A stretch of DNA of 5,967 nucleotides from Bryobacterales bacterium (GTDB lineage: Bacteria > Acidobacteriota > Terriglobia > Bryobacterales > Bryobacteraceae): contig JAEHDI010000061.1 of the NCBI GenBank assembly GCA_016880505.1, forward strand, positions 1 through 5,967, given 5' to 3'. Each line of letters opens with the position of its first letter. The stretch's first letter is position 1. Of this stretch, positions 1 through 5,967 are shown piece after piece. The position numbers and the translations under genes are program-made. Under the pieces are notes generated by a model. That model did no database searches. It saw nothing but the letters and a program-made list of their open reading frames with translations, and was not told the DNA's origin.

Positions 1-275
1 GAGGCGAGCTTCGACAGCCGGATCAGCGTCTTCTTCACTTGAATATATGGCTCGTGGTTGACGTCGAAGTTGTCGCTGGCAACCCATGGGTCTTTCGGAT
101 CGACTTTACGAAACGATTCGAGCGCGCGTTTCGTCACGATGCGCTTGGCGGCGTCTCCGTCCACCATCACCGTCGCGGCTCGGCCGACTTCGTCCAACTT
201 CCGCGCGATCTCGGAGGGCGTCTCTGCCGGCAGGCACGCGGCAAACAGTAGGAATATTACGAAGGCTCTCATCAT
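1..275 (-). CDS. Exported protein of unknown function, N-terminal part (cut by window edge)
   Basis: The reading frame is open from an ATG at 275 to the left edge, giving 91 residues. The start is chosen because its A is shared with the last base of the upstream gene's TGA stop (TGATG), and a GGAGG Shine-Dalgarno lies 7 nt upstream; a second ATG follows directly. Residues 1-18 form a signal peptide: Met-Met-Arg, then a hydrophobic core FVIFLLFAAC, with likely signal peptidase I cleavage after LPA. LFAAC is a poor lipobox because Phe sits at -3, so a lipoprotein is possible but less likely. The mature part is polar and probably helical (EIARKLDEVGRAA, then KRALESFRKVDP). I do not recognise a family. 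Coupling to the DUF4091 gene suggests co-translation and a related extracytoplasmic role, which is inference. Confidence 0.8.
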   Translation of the reverse strand, partial: MMRAFVIFLLFAACLPAETPSEIARKLDEVGRAATVMVDGDAAKRIVTKRALESFRKVDPKDPWVASDNFDVNHEPYIQVKKTLIRLSKLA

Positions 276-2092
276 CACTTTCCCTCCACGGCGAGTTGCA
301 GAATCCACGCCCGTAACTTCTCCCAGGACTGTGCATCGACGCGTGCGGCCAGGTCCTTTACCGGCTTGGTGTTCTCGTCGATCGTGGCATTCGTCATCTC
401 GTAGGACGGCAGATCGGCGGCGGCGGGCCGCGGCGGCCACCAGTCCTCGTAGCGTGAGCCGTTGTACCGGTTCGCAGCTCCGGTGCGCAGTTCCTCGACC
501 GGTTTCCTGGTCTTAAGGCTGTCGAGCAGCGTCAGGTCCTGTACGCAGTTCCGCTGCAGCTTCAGGCGAATGCTGGGAATCGGTCCGTCGATTCCGAAGC
601 GGTCGCCCGAATACGCCAACACCGTGTCTCCGCCTCCGAAGCGGAACCACGGGTCGCCGCCGGGCGAAACCGTAAGCCACCGGACGAAACCCTCCGCGCC
701 CCAGATCCACGTCTGGAATGGCGCGAAGGTGATAGCCCCGGAACTTCCGGTCACCTCCGGCGTCCCGCCGTACATCCAGACGATGTCGCCGCGCGCCCTC
801 AGCATTGCAGGGACCTCTTTGTACCAGCTCACCTCCGACCCTCCGAGGACCCAGAAGTCGATCACGCCCGCCAGGTCTTTGAACTGCTGTCCCATCATCC
901 AGCTCGAATCGGAGCGGAAGCGGAACTGTACGGGCGAGCCGGGCGGCACGGCCTTCTTCAGCAGACGGGCATACTCGGCAAAGTAGCGGTTGTCGGCGGG
1001 AAACCGTGTCTCGTCGCCGTCCCACGGGAATGCCTTGTAGCGCTTCTTGTGATTGAAAAACATCTCGAAGACGGTCTTCGTCCAGCCCTTTTCGCGGAAA
1101 TGCTGCTCCATCTCGCGGGTGACGTTCACGAATTCCGTCTCGTAGCCGGGCTCGCCCCACCACAGAAACGACGCCGGCCACTCGGGATTGATCGGAAGGT
1201 AGACGAACGGAATCGGTTGAGCGCCTCGCTTCGTGCCCGCGAATGCGGAGCCGTCAAGCAGCGGACCGTAGTGCCGGTCGTACAGGCTCCAGCCCTTGAT
1301 TCGCTTTGTTCGCCCCGAGCCTTCGAGCTCCGGCGCGAACTCCGGACCGACCTTCCCGCCGTGCCCATAGCCCAACTGGTGGAAGACGCCGAGGTGCTCA
1401 TAGAAGATCCGGTGGTAGGAGTGAATCAGCCCGAAGAACTCGTCGCTTGCGAAGAACTTCTCGCCCAGCCGCTGCCGGAGCTTCGGATACTGGCTGGCGA
1501 GCCACTCGCTGCCGTACGAGTTATGGTCGATCGCCACGATTTCCTTCTCGGGAATCGAGGCAGGCAGCACCTGAAGCTCGATGCGGCGTGAGACCGTCTT
1601 CCCGTCGCCCTCGATTCTCGCTTCACCCCGATAGACGCCGGGGGCGGTGTCCCGCGGAATCCAGATATCCACCCAGAACGTCTGGACGGTCTGTTTCTCG
1701 ATCTTGTTGTCCGGCTCCGGTAGCTGCGACCGGTACGGCAGTTTCACCGGCGCGAGCGCGTCGGGATAGTACGAATTCTTCGGTTCCGTGTAGTGAAACC
1801 ACTCGCGGAAGGCCTCGACCGTCAGATTCGTCGTCGGCGCATTCCACGCAAATGTCACCGAATACGGCCCCGGCTTCGCAAGCCTTGCGGCGAGACGGAA
1901 CGACACGTAACCGCCGCGGGCGCCCCGCAGCGCGACCACTCCTTTCGGACCCGAGAGCGGCTGGCCGGCAGGCCCGTCCGCTTCGATGACCACGCCAAAA
2001 GGATCGAGCCTCGCGAATTCGGAATACGCCTCCAGGTCTGCTGCCCGGAGGCCGAAGGCAAATATGCAGGAGAGAAAGATCAGTGCACGCAC
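275..2092 (-). CDS. Secreted DUF4091 (glycoside-hydrolase-like) protein
   Basis: This is a 605-residue exported protein. Residues 1-18 (MRALIFLSCIFAFGLRAA) are a signal peptide. Residues about 20-180 look beta-rich and end in an Ig-like strand set with the family-typical stretch FWVDIWIPRDTAPGVYRGEA (139-158). Residues about 185-480 fit a TIM-barrel-like core rich in Trp and Tyr (INPEWPASFLWW, VWMYGGTPE, QTWIWGAEGFVRW). The segment 501-526, with PIPSIRLKLQRN followed by LLDSL, matches the C-terminal DUF4091 signature. DUF4091 proteins are thought to act on glycans; substrate and catalytic acids are not evident here. The start is GTG and is forced, because an in-frame TAG lies at 2111-2113 with no other start codon between. 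There is no Shine-Dalgarno, so leaderless translation is plausible. The gene is divergent from a thioesterase and coupled to an exported protein. Confidence 0.85.
   Translation of the reverse strand: MRALIFLSCIFAFGLRAADLEAYSEFARLDPFGVVIEADGPAGQPLSGPKGVVALRGARGGYVSFRLAARLAKPGPYSVTFAWNAPTTNLTVEAFREWFHYTEPKNSYYPDALAPVKLPYRSQLPEPDNKIEKQTVQTFWVDIWIPRDTAPGVYRGEARIEGDGKTVSRRIELQVLPASIPEKEIVAIDHNSYGSEWLASQYPKLRQRLGEKFFASDEFFGLIHSYHRIFYEHLGVFHQLGYGHGGKVGPEFAPELEGSGRTKRIKGWSLYDRHYGPLLDGSAFAGTKRGAQPIPFVYLPINPEWPASFLWWGEPGYETEFVNVTREMEQHFREKGWTKTVFEMFFNHKKRYKAFPWDGDETRFPADNRYFAEYARLLKKAVPPGSPVQFRFRSDSSWMMGQQFKDLAGVIDFWVLGGSEVSWYKEVPAMLRARGDIVWMYGGTPEVTGSSGAITFAPFQTWIWGAEGFVRWLTVSPGGDPWFRFGGGDTVLAYSGDRFGIDGPIPSIRLKLQRNCVQDLTLLDSLKTRKPVEELRTGAANRYNGSRYEDWWPPRPAAADLPSYEMTNATIDENTKPVKDLAARVDAQSWEKLRAWILQLAVEGK
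283..287 (-). promoter_or_regulatory. Shine-Dalgarno GGAGG for the coupled downstream gene
   Basis: On the minus strand GGAGG lies 7 nt before the ATG at 275, inside the last codons of the DUF4091 gene. It supports the TGATG stop/start overlap as the true start of the exported protein and suggests translational coupling. Confidence 0.7.
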
Positions 2093-2095
2093 AGG

Positions 2096-2104
2096 ATTAT
2101 CGTA
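2096..2104 (-). promoter_or_regulatory. Candidate -10 region for the DUF4091 gene
   Basis: The minus strand reads TACGATAAT here, so TACGAT (2104 to 2099) or the overlapping GATAAT (2101 to 2096) could be a -10 box. With TACGAT, transcription would begin at about the GTG start codon at 2092. No good -35 is visible about 17 bp upstream (ATCGAG). The octamer CTACGATA recurs before the membrane-protein gene at 3241. Confidence 0.3.
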
Positions 2105-2111
2105 GCAGGGC

Positions 2112-2117
2112 TATAAT
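2112..2117 (+). promoter_or_regulatory. Candidate -10 box TATAAT for the thioesterase gene
   Basis: A perfect TATAAT lies 8 nt before the ATG at 2126. Transcription from it would start at about 2124, giving a nearly leaderless mRNA, which fits the absence of a Shine-Dalgarno. The expected -35 position holds only a weak match, and that region overlaps the start of the divergent gene. Confidence 0.45.
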
Positions 2118-2125
2118 TCGACTCG

Positions 2126-2533
2126 ATGCGAGTGCACGAAACGAGCCTCCGCGTCCGCTACGCGGAAACGGACCAGATGGGAGTGGCCTACTACTCAAAC
2201 TATTTCGTTTGGATGGAGGTCGGGCGGGTTGAATACTGCAAGGCCACCGGCTTCCGCTACCGTGACATGGAGGAACAGGACGGCGTACTCCTGGCGGTTG
2301 TCGGCGCCGAATGCCGCTACCTCTCACCAGCGCGGTATGACGACGAAGTGATTGTGAAAACCTGGGTCGAGCAAGCCAATCCCAGGATGATTCGCTTCGG
2401 CTACGAGATGCGCGAAGCGTCGTCGGGCCGCACGCTTGCCACGGGCCAGACAAAGCATCTCTTCTGCGGCCGCGACCTGAAGCCAGTCAAATTGCCTGAG
2501 AAATACTGGGCTCTCATAGGAATCCGCTCCTAG
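2126..2533 (+). CDS. YbgC/FadM-type acyl-CoA thioesterase (4HBT hotdog fold)
   Basis: This 135-residue protein has the full length of a single-domain hotdog thioesterase. Near the N-terminus it carries the 4HBT signature RYAETDQMGVAYYSNYF (11-27), in which Asp16 is the expected catalytic residue, followed by the family-typical WMEVGRVEY. Later stretches CRYLSPARYDDEV and LATGQTKHLF match the central strands of the YbgC family. Members hydrolyse acyl-CoA thioesters in the cytoplasm; E. coli YbgC is associated with Tol-Pal genes, but none is visible here, so the physiological substrate is open. The ATG at 2126 places the signature at the usual distance from the N-terminus. No Shine-Dalgarno is visible and TATAAT lies just upstream, so a leaderless mRNA is likely. 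It is the only plus-strand gene in the window and stands alone. Confidence 0.92.
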   Translation: MRVHETSLRVRYAETDQMGVAYYSNYFVWMEVGRVEYCKATGFRYRDMEEQDGVLLAVVGAECRYLSPARYDDEVIVKTWVEQANPRMIRFGYEMREASSGRTLATGQTKHLFCGRDLKPVKLPEKYWALIGIRS

Positions 2534-2647
2534 AGATGTCCCATCCTGAGTCACCCGTCTCCATCGACGTTGCCCCCGCGATAAACGGCGCAGGCATCCG
2601 CATTGCGCGGAGAAGGGCGACGCAATTCTGACTCTGTCGACGGCTGC

Positions 2648-3241
2648 CTACGACTGGCTTTGGTCCGAGTGCGGCTGAAGTAGACGTTCTCCTGGCTGCG
2701 AATCACCGGCTGACGCGGCAGCGTGTGGGTATGAATTGGAGCCGGATTTCCACATCTCGATGCCCAGGCCAGCGAACGCAACGCCGAAGATCACGCCAGA
2801 CCAGACGAAGAGAGCATTCGCGCCCCGAACGTAACTCCCGATGAGGCCGACGAGCGTCGAGAGCAGGAATGCCACGGGAACCCAGCCACGAATCCGGCGT
2901 GCGATCCACGCCTTGGCGCTGAGAAGGATCACGCCGCACGCAGTCGCCAACGCTCCCGCTGGGTATAGATCGACGGTCGAAATCGCCCGATTCGCTCTCA
3001 CGGTCGCGAGGCCAACAAGCGCGAGAGCGAGGCCAGCCGCGACTGGCCATCCGATGCTCTTAGAGTGCCGCGCACTAAAACCCACGAGCCCTATAGTCAG
3101 ACACACGTCAACCACGATGTAGAGCGACTCACGCTCGATATCAGAATCGATGACCACCGGTGCAAACGAGGCAGCCGCTCGTAGCGCTCCGCCCGCGATC
3201 GCTGCCAGCCCTCCTGCACGAACGAGAGTCAACCTTGCCAT
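2648..3241 (-). CDS. Multi-pass membrane protein of unknown function
   Basis: This is a 197-residue protein with about six hydrophobic segments at roughly 8-30, 40-57, 63-81, 93-110, 119-138 and 143-163, followed by a polar, probably disordered tail (164-197) rich in Ser, Gln and Pro. Positive residues cluster in the loop at 112-118 (IARRIRG). No motif points to a transporter or enzyme family and I do not recognise it. The ATG start is well supported by AGGAGGT placed 7 nt upstream. The gene lies 88 bp downstream of the redox fusion gene in the same direction, so it could be reached by read-through, but it also has a possible promoter of its own. It converges on the thioesterase gene. The poorly conserved-looking tail could be a drifted C-terminus. 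Confidence 0.75.
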   Translation of the reverse strand: MARLTLVRAGGLAAIAGGALRAAASFAPVVIDSDIERESLYIVVDVCLTIGLVGFSARHSKSIGWPVAAGLALALVGLATVRANRAISTVDLYPAGALATACGVILLSAKAWIARRIRGWVPVAFLLSTLVGLIGSYVRGANALFVWSGVIFGVAFAGLGIEMWKSGSNSYPHAAASAGDSQPGERLLQPHSDQSQS

Positions 3242-3248
3242 ACACCAG

Positions 3249-3255
3249 ACCTCCT
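3249..3255 (-). promoter_or_regulatory. Perfect Shine-Dalgarno AGGAGGT for the membrane-protein gene
   Basis: The minus strand reads AGGAGGT with 7 nt to the ATG at 3241, close to ideal spacing. It fixes the start of the membrane protein and contrasts with the missing or weak sites before most other starts in the window. Confidence 0.8.
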
Positions 3256-3265
3256 GACCAAATGT

Positions 3266-3271
3266 ATCGTA
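3266..3271 (-). promoter_or_regulatory. Candidate -10 box TACGAT before the membrane-protein gene
   Basis: TACGAT on the minus strand would give a leader of about 18 nt that contains the AGGAGGT site. It sits in the octamer CTACGATA also found before the DUF4091 gene. No convincing -35 is seen, so this is weak. Confidence 0.25.
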
Positions 3272-3329
3272 GTGGCCGCGTCTGCCTCGGTGGCTTTCAT
3301 GGAGTTACCGGCTGCGCTGCTCATGGATT

Positions 3330-5495
3330 TCAGGCATCAAGCTTCACGGCGCCGTCCGCGTGCCCCACGCACGTCAGCACAAAGCCTTGCGCTCTCGAAT
3401 CGGGATCGAGTCCCTCTTGCGTGTCCATTCGCACATTTCCTGCCAGCAGCTTCGTTTTACAGGTCCCACACTGTCCCTGACGGCAGGATGAAGAAATGCC
3501 AACGCCATGCTCCTCGGCCGCCTCCAATAAGGTCTGGCCGCTGCGGATGGCGTACGCTTTGCCTGACCGAGCGAACTCGACCACCACGTCCGTCTCGGCC
3601 GCCGCCGAAACCGGTTGAGCACTCTTTGGAGCGGAGCTGCCGAAACTCTCCTGTCTGATACGTTCCGGCTTCACTCCCAGGCCAATGAGGAGCACGCGGC
3701 TGGCTTCCATGAACGGAGGTGGGCCACAAAGAAAGAAGTCCTGTAATGCAATTTCTTTGAGGGTATTTTCCATGAATTCACGGCTGACATGCCCGCGTGG
3801 ACCAGGCCACTCCGCGTGAGGTTGCGAAAGCAGAAGGTGATACTGAAAGTTCTTCAGGCGTGCCCGTAACTCTTCCAACTCACCGTGGAAGATGATGTCG
3901 TTACTAGTGCGGACGCAATACAGCAAAGTCACAGTTGTTTCGAGACAGAGGTCATCCATATAGCGGAGCATCGCCATCATGGGGGTAATCCCGCTTCCAG
4001 CCGCAAGCAGAACGACGTTCTGGTGTTTGCTCTCGTCGAAACAGAAGTGCCCGAAGGGGCCATTCGCTTCGACCGTCATTCCAACGGTAGCCCGCTCGTT
4101 CAAGAACACCGACACGCAGCCCTGACTTACTCGCTTTGGCGTGATCTCGACGTAACCTGACCGTGCGGGAGAGGAACAGATCGAGTACGACCTGGCGACT
4201 TTTTTGCCATCAAAGAGGAAAGAGAACGTAAGAAACTGGCCGGGACGTGCGTTGAGCTTCCGGCCATCGGGAACAATGAAGCGCAGAGTTTTCGCGTCAG
4301 GGGTCTGCCGTGTGATGCTCGCCAGCCGCAGGATGAGCGGGCCCCCTGGGGGCGGGTTAGTGGTGCGGATGGCTCCCACCGGATCTTGTACTGCTGGTAT
4401 GTCCGATTTCGCGCTGGCGAGAGGGGCTCTTGCAGGCCGCCGGATGATAAGAGTCAGCATGCCTAAACACACGAACGAGATGAAGGCGATGACCTTGATG
4501 TCATCCTGACTGCGGGGTGCGGGTTGATCTGGAGCAGAAAAGGCTTGTCGCGTCACCATGCTCCGGCCGGCGGATGAAGCGGCCGCCACCTGAGCCTTCC
4601 GCTGATTGACGGCATCAGGCGTTTGAGTAGCCGACAGGTAAGCGATGATCTGTCGATCTTCGCCTGGTTGGAATGCTCCCGAACTGCCCGCAGCATAGCT
4701 GACCATGCGAGTGACCGTGGCCCTCCACTCCTCTGGCGTTTCGGCGGTCTTATAGACGCGATCCAGGCTATGGCAACGCCCGCAACGCTGGTCCACGAGT
4801 GCTCTTGCAACTTCCAGGCTCGCTGCAGCCACTGACCCTTTCGGAGCCATCTGAGATGCCAGGTATGAAACAATGATCCGGGAATCTTCTTCCGAAATCC
4901 CTGAATCAGGCAGGGCTCTCATACGGTTCACGGTTGCTAGCCAACCCCGGGCATCTTTACGAGCTCCCGCGATCCGATCCAGATTGTGACACTTGGAGCA
5001 ACGCCTCTCCATCGTAGTGGCCGCCATATTGATATCGAGAGCGGCGGGCGGTAGATCAATGGCCTCAAGCGAGACTGTTTGCATCCTGACGTGACGAGCA
5101 AGAAATGGACCCGCGGTAATACCGATAAGAACGAACGACAGAACGAATATCACCAGTCCGATCGGCATCAAGAAAGAATAGTAAGTCTTGTAATAACGAG
5201 CGACCAGAACCTTCACGAAGAGAAGAGGACTTAGGACCATCGCCAAGGTCAGGTGGATCATGGTGCTGGGCGGAGCGCCTCCGGCGACATCGCCCAACCG
5301 TGCAACCATGAAGTATCCCATCACGCAAAACAGCGCGATGAAGAGATAGCCGCCAATCCGATGGGCAGCAATTAATCGCGTGCTGGCCTTTGCGTCTCTC
5401 ACCCGGGCGGACGCCTGTAGAATGAGCCACACATTGATCGCGCCGATCACAACGAACGTAACGCCTAGCCAGAGGCTTGCCGAGCTGTTGAGCAT
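3330..5495 (-). CDS. Membrane-bound diheme cytochrome c / ferredoxin reductase / [2Fe-2S] ferredoxin fusion
   Basis: This 721-residue protein is a redox chain in one polypeptide. Four helices (about 8-28, 46-67, 79-100, 106-128) are followed by two related c-heme domains with CSKCH (166-170) and CGRCH (238-242), each with a candidate distal Met in an RM pair (Met192, Met264). A fifth helix (about 333-352) ends in IIRRPAR. Next come a flavin domain (about 386-486, FAD motif RSYS at 435-438), an NAD(P) domain (about 494-600, GSGITP at 500-505 and CGPPP at 590-594) and a plant-type [2Fe-2S] domain with Cys671, 676, 679 and 709. Basic loops at 31-46 and 97-103 predict the N-terminus outside, hemes in the periplasm and flavin and FeS in the cytoplasm. 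The likely role is electron transfer between cytoplasmic NAD(P)H and periplasmic cytochrome; direction and partner are inference. The ATG has a weak AGG 6 nt upstream. It follows cytochrome genes on the same strand. Confidence 0.9.
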   Translation of the reverse strand: MLNSSASLWLGVTFVVIGAINVWLILQASARVRDAKASTRLIAAHRIGGYLFIALFCVMGYFMVARLGDVAGGAPPSTMIHLTLAMVLSPLLFVKVLVARYYKTYYSFLMPIGLVIFVLSFVLIGITAGPFLARHVRMQTVSLEAIDLPPAALDINMAATTMERRCSKCHNLDRIAGARKDARGWLATVNRMRALPDSGISEEDSRIIVSYLASQMAPKGSVAAASLEVARALVDQRCGRCHSLDRVYKTAETPEEWRATVTRMVSYAAGSSGAFQPGEDRQIIAYLSATQTPDAVNQRKAQVAAASSAGRSMVTRQAFSAPDQPAPRSQDDIKVIAFISFVCLGMLTLIIRRPARAPLASAKSDIPAVQDPVGAIRTTNPPPGGPLILRLASITRQTPDAKTLRFIVPDGRKLNARPGQFLTFSFLFDGKKVARSYSICSSPARSGYVEITPKRVSQGCVSVFLNERATVGMTVEANGPFGHFCFDESKHQNVVLLAAGSGITPMMAMLRYMDDLCLETTVTLLYCVRTSNDIIFHGELEELRARLKNFQYHLLLSQPHAEWPGPRGHVSREFMENTLKEIALQDFFLCGPPPFMEASRVLLIGLGVKPERIRQESFGSSAPKSAQPVSAAAETDVVVEFARSGKAYAIRSGQTLLEAAEEHGVGISSSCRQGQCGTCKTKLLAGNVRMDTQEGLDPDSRAQGFVLTCVGHADGAVKLDA

Positions 5496-5559
5496 GTTTA
5501 ACCTGTGTGGATGCGATTTCTGAATTGAGCGTCAGAATGCCGCGGTGTTCTCTGATCGT

Positions 5560-5763
5560 TCATGAGGGCTGCCTCTGATTCTCCGAATGGCGGTTCTGGC
5601 AGGCGCGCTGGAACAAGGCCAGCGTCGGCCCATCTATCTGGGCCCTCGGGAACAGGGGCTTGCCATGAGCCGGCGGCGGCTCGGGATGAAGCGCCAGCCC
5701 CGTCAGGGTCACGGCCAACAGCGCAACCGCAAGGAGTGAAGCAGCAATGAAGATCCTCGGCAT
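5560..5763 (-). pseudogene. Truncated haem-binding-domain protein with broken heme motif (CxxRH)
   Basis: The frame encodes 67 residues: a membrane anchor or signal segment (about 4-25), a Pro-rich linker, then LFQRACQNRHSEN (50-62). This resembles the start of the Haem_bd family core, where the usual form is CxxCHS followed by an Asn/Thr and WPWYS. Here the second Cys is Arg58 (CGC; one transition from TGC, at 5592) and the WPWYS region reads QRQPS then stop. Family members continue for tens of residues, and only 64 bp remain before the next gene, so the C-terminal half is missing. Its ATG directly abuts the upstream cytochrome c stop (TAGATG), which suggests it was once a translated operon member. 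It may still make a short anchored peptide, but covalent heme attachment should be lost. Confidence 0.65.
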
Positions 5764-5967
5764 CTATTTGCGTGTCTCTTTCAGAAAGGCGATAATGGCC
5801 GCCCGTTCGACGGGGTTATCTAGACGGAATGCCATGTCCGTGTCGGGAATCACTGTTTCGGGATCCGTCAGCCATTTTTCGAGGACCGTTTCGTCCCAGA
5901 CCACAGCGGATTTCTTGACGGCCTCGGAATAGGGGAAACCGGAGACCGTTCCGGCTTTGCGTCCGAC
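5764..5967 (-). CDS. Class I c-type cytochrome, C-terminal part (cut by window edge)
   Basis: The last 67 residues of a cytochrome c read in from the right edge to a TAG at 5764-5766. The pattern is that of mitochondrial/c2-type cytochrome c: GRKAGTVSGFPYSEAVK, then VWDETVLEKWLTDPETVIP, the candidate axial Met45 of the fragment in TDMAFRL, and a final helix AAIIAFLKETRK. The CxxCH motif would lie beyond the window. Such proteins are soluble or anchored periplasmic electron carriers. The stop abuts the start of the broken haem-binding gene, and the redox fusion follows on the same strand, so this cytochrome is a natural candidate partner for the periplasmic hemes of the fusion protein. Confidence 0.88.
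   Translation of the reverse strand, partial: VGRKAGTVSGFPYSEAVKKSAVVWDETVLEKWLTDPETVIPDTDMAFRLDNPVERAAIIAFLKETRK

Noticed and set aside
513..1181. Minus-strand frame of 222 codons inside the DUF4091 gene in another phase
   Set aside because: Arg-rich composition, no domain motifs, and fully contained within the well-supported DUF4091 frame.
1306..1989. Long plus-strand frame of 227 codons opposite the DUF4091 gene
   Set aside because: Arg/Pro/Ser-rich translation typical of an antisense shadow in GC-rich DNA; the opposite strand has clear domain motifs.
2597..2611. Small hairpin TCCGC / GCGGA between the convergent thioesterase and membrane-protein genes
   Set aside because: Five-bp stem without a following T-tract; it cannot be called an intrinsic terminator.
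3272..3658. Plus-strand frame of 128 codons opposite the ferredoxin end of the fusion gene
   Set aside because: It lies over the conserved [2Fe-2S] coding region, is rich in Pro/Arg/Ser and has no start signal; a shadow.
5518..5537. Inverted repeat TTCTGA / TCAGAA with an 8-nt loop between the broken haem gene and the fusion gene
   Set aside because: The stem is only 6 bp with no GC-rich core and no T-run on either strand; expected by chance and not a convincing terminator or operator.
5498..5563. 21-codon minus-strand frame overlapping the stop of the broken haem gene (ATGA) and ending just before the fusion gene
   Set aside because: Very short, no ribosome binding site and no recognisable sequence; probably leftover sequence from the gene decay.

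Overview
The window is bacterial, GC-rich and almost fully coding, with no rRNA, tRNA, CRISPR array, insertion sequence or origin that I can see. The gene content suggests an environmental Acidobacteriota-like bacterium, perhaps near Bryobacterales/Solibacter: a secreted DUF4091 glycosidase-like protein, a YbgC-type thioesterase and membrane-linked c-type cytochromes. That assignment is inference from gene style, not from a marker gene.

Left block (1-2092, minus strand): a GTG-started exported DUF4091 protein of 605 aa overlaps by one base (TGATG) the start of a second exported protein of unknown function, which runs off the left edge. The pair looks translationally coupled and probably acts on carbohydrate outside the cytoplasm.

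Centre (2093-3241): only 33 bp separates the DUF4091 gene from a divergent 135-aa hotdog-fold acyl-CoA thioesterase on the plus strand. Plausible -10 boxes sit so close to both start codons that both transcripts may be leaderless. Convergent to the thioesterase is a 197-aa integral membrane protein of unknown function (minus strand) with a perfect AGGAGGT ribosome binding site.

Right block (3330-5967, minus strand) is a redox operon. In order of transcription it holds the C-terminal part of a class I cytochrome c (cut by the right edge), a 67-codon broken remnant of a haem-binding-domain protein whose CxxCH motif has become CxxRH, and a 721-aa fusion protein. The fusion joins four N-terminal membrane helices, two CxxCH c-heme domains, a fifth helix, a flavin/NAD(P) ferredoxin-reductase module and a C-terminal [2Fe-2S] ferredoxin domain. 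Positive-inside topology puts the c-hemes in the periplasm and the flavin and iron-sulfur modules in the cytoplasm. The protein may therefore be a single-polypeptide electron conduit across the membrane, with the neighbouring cytochrome c as a candidate partner. This is the most interesting item in the window.
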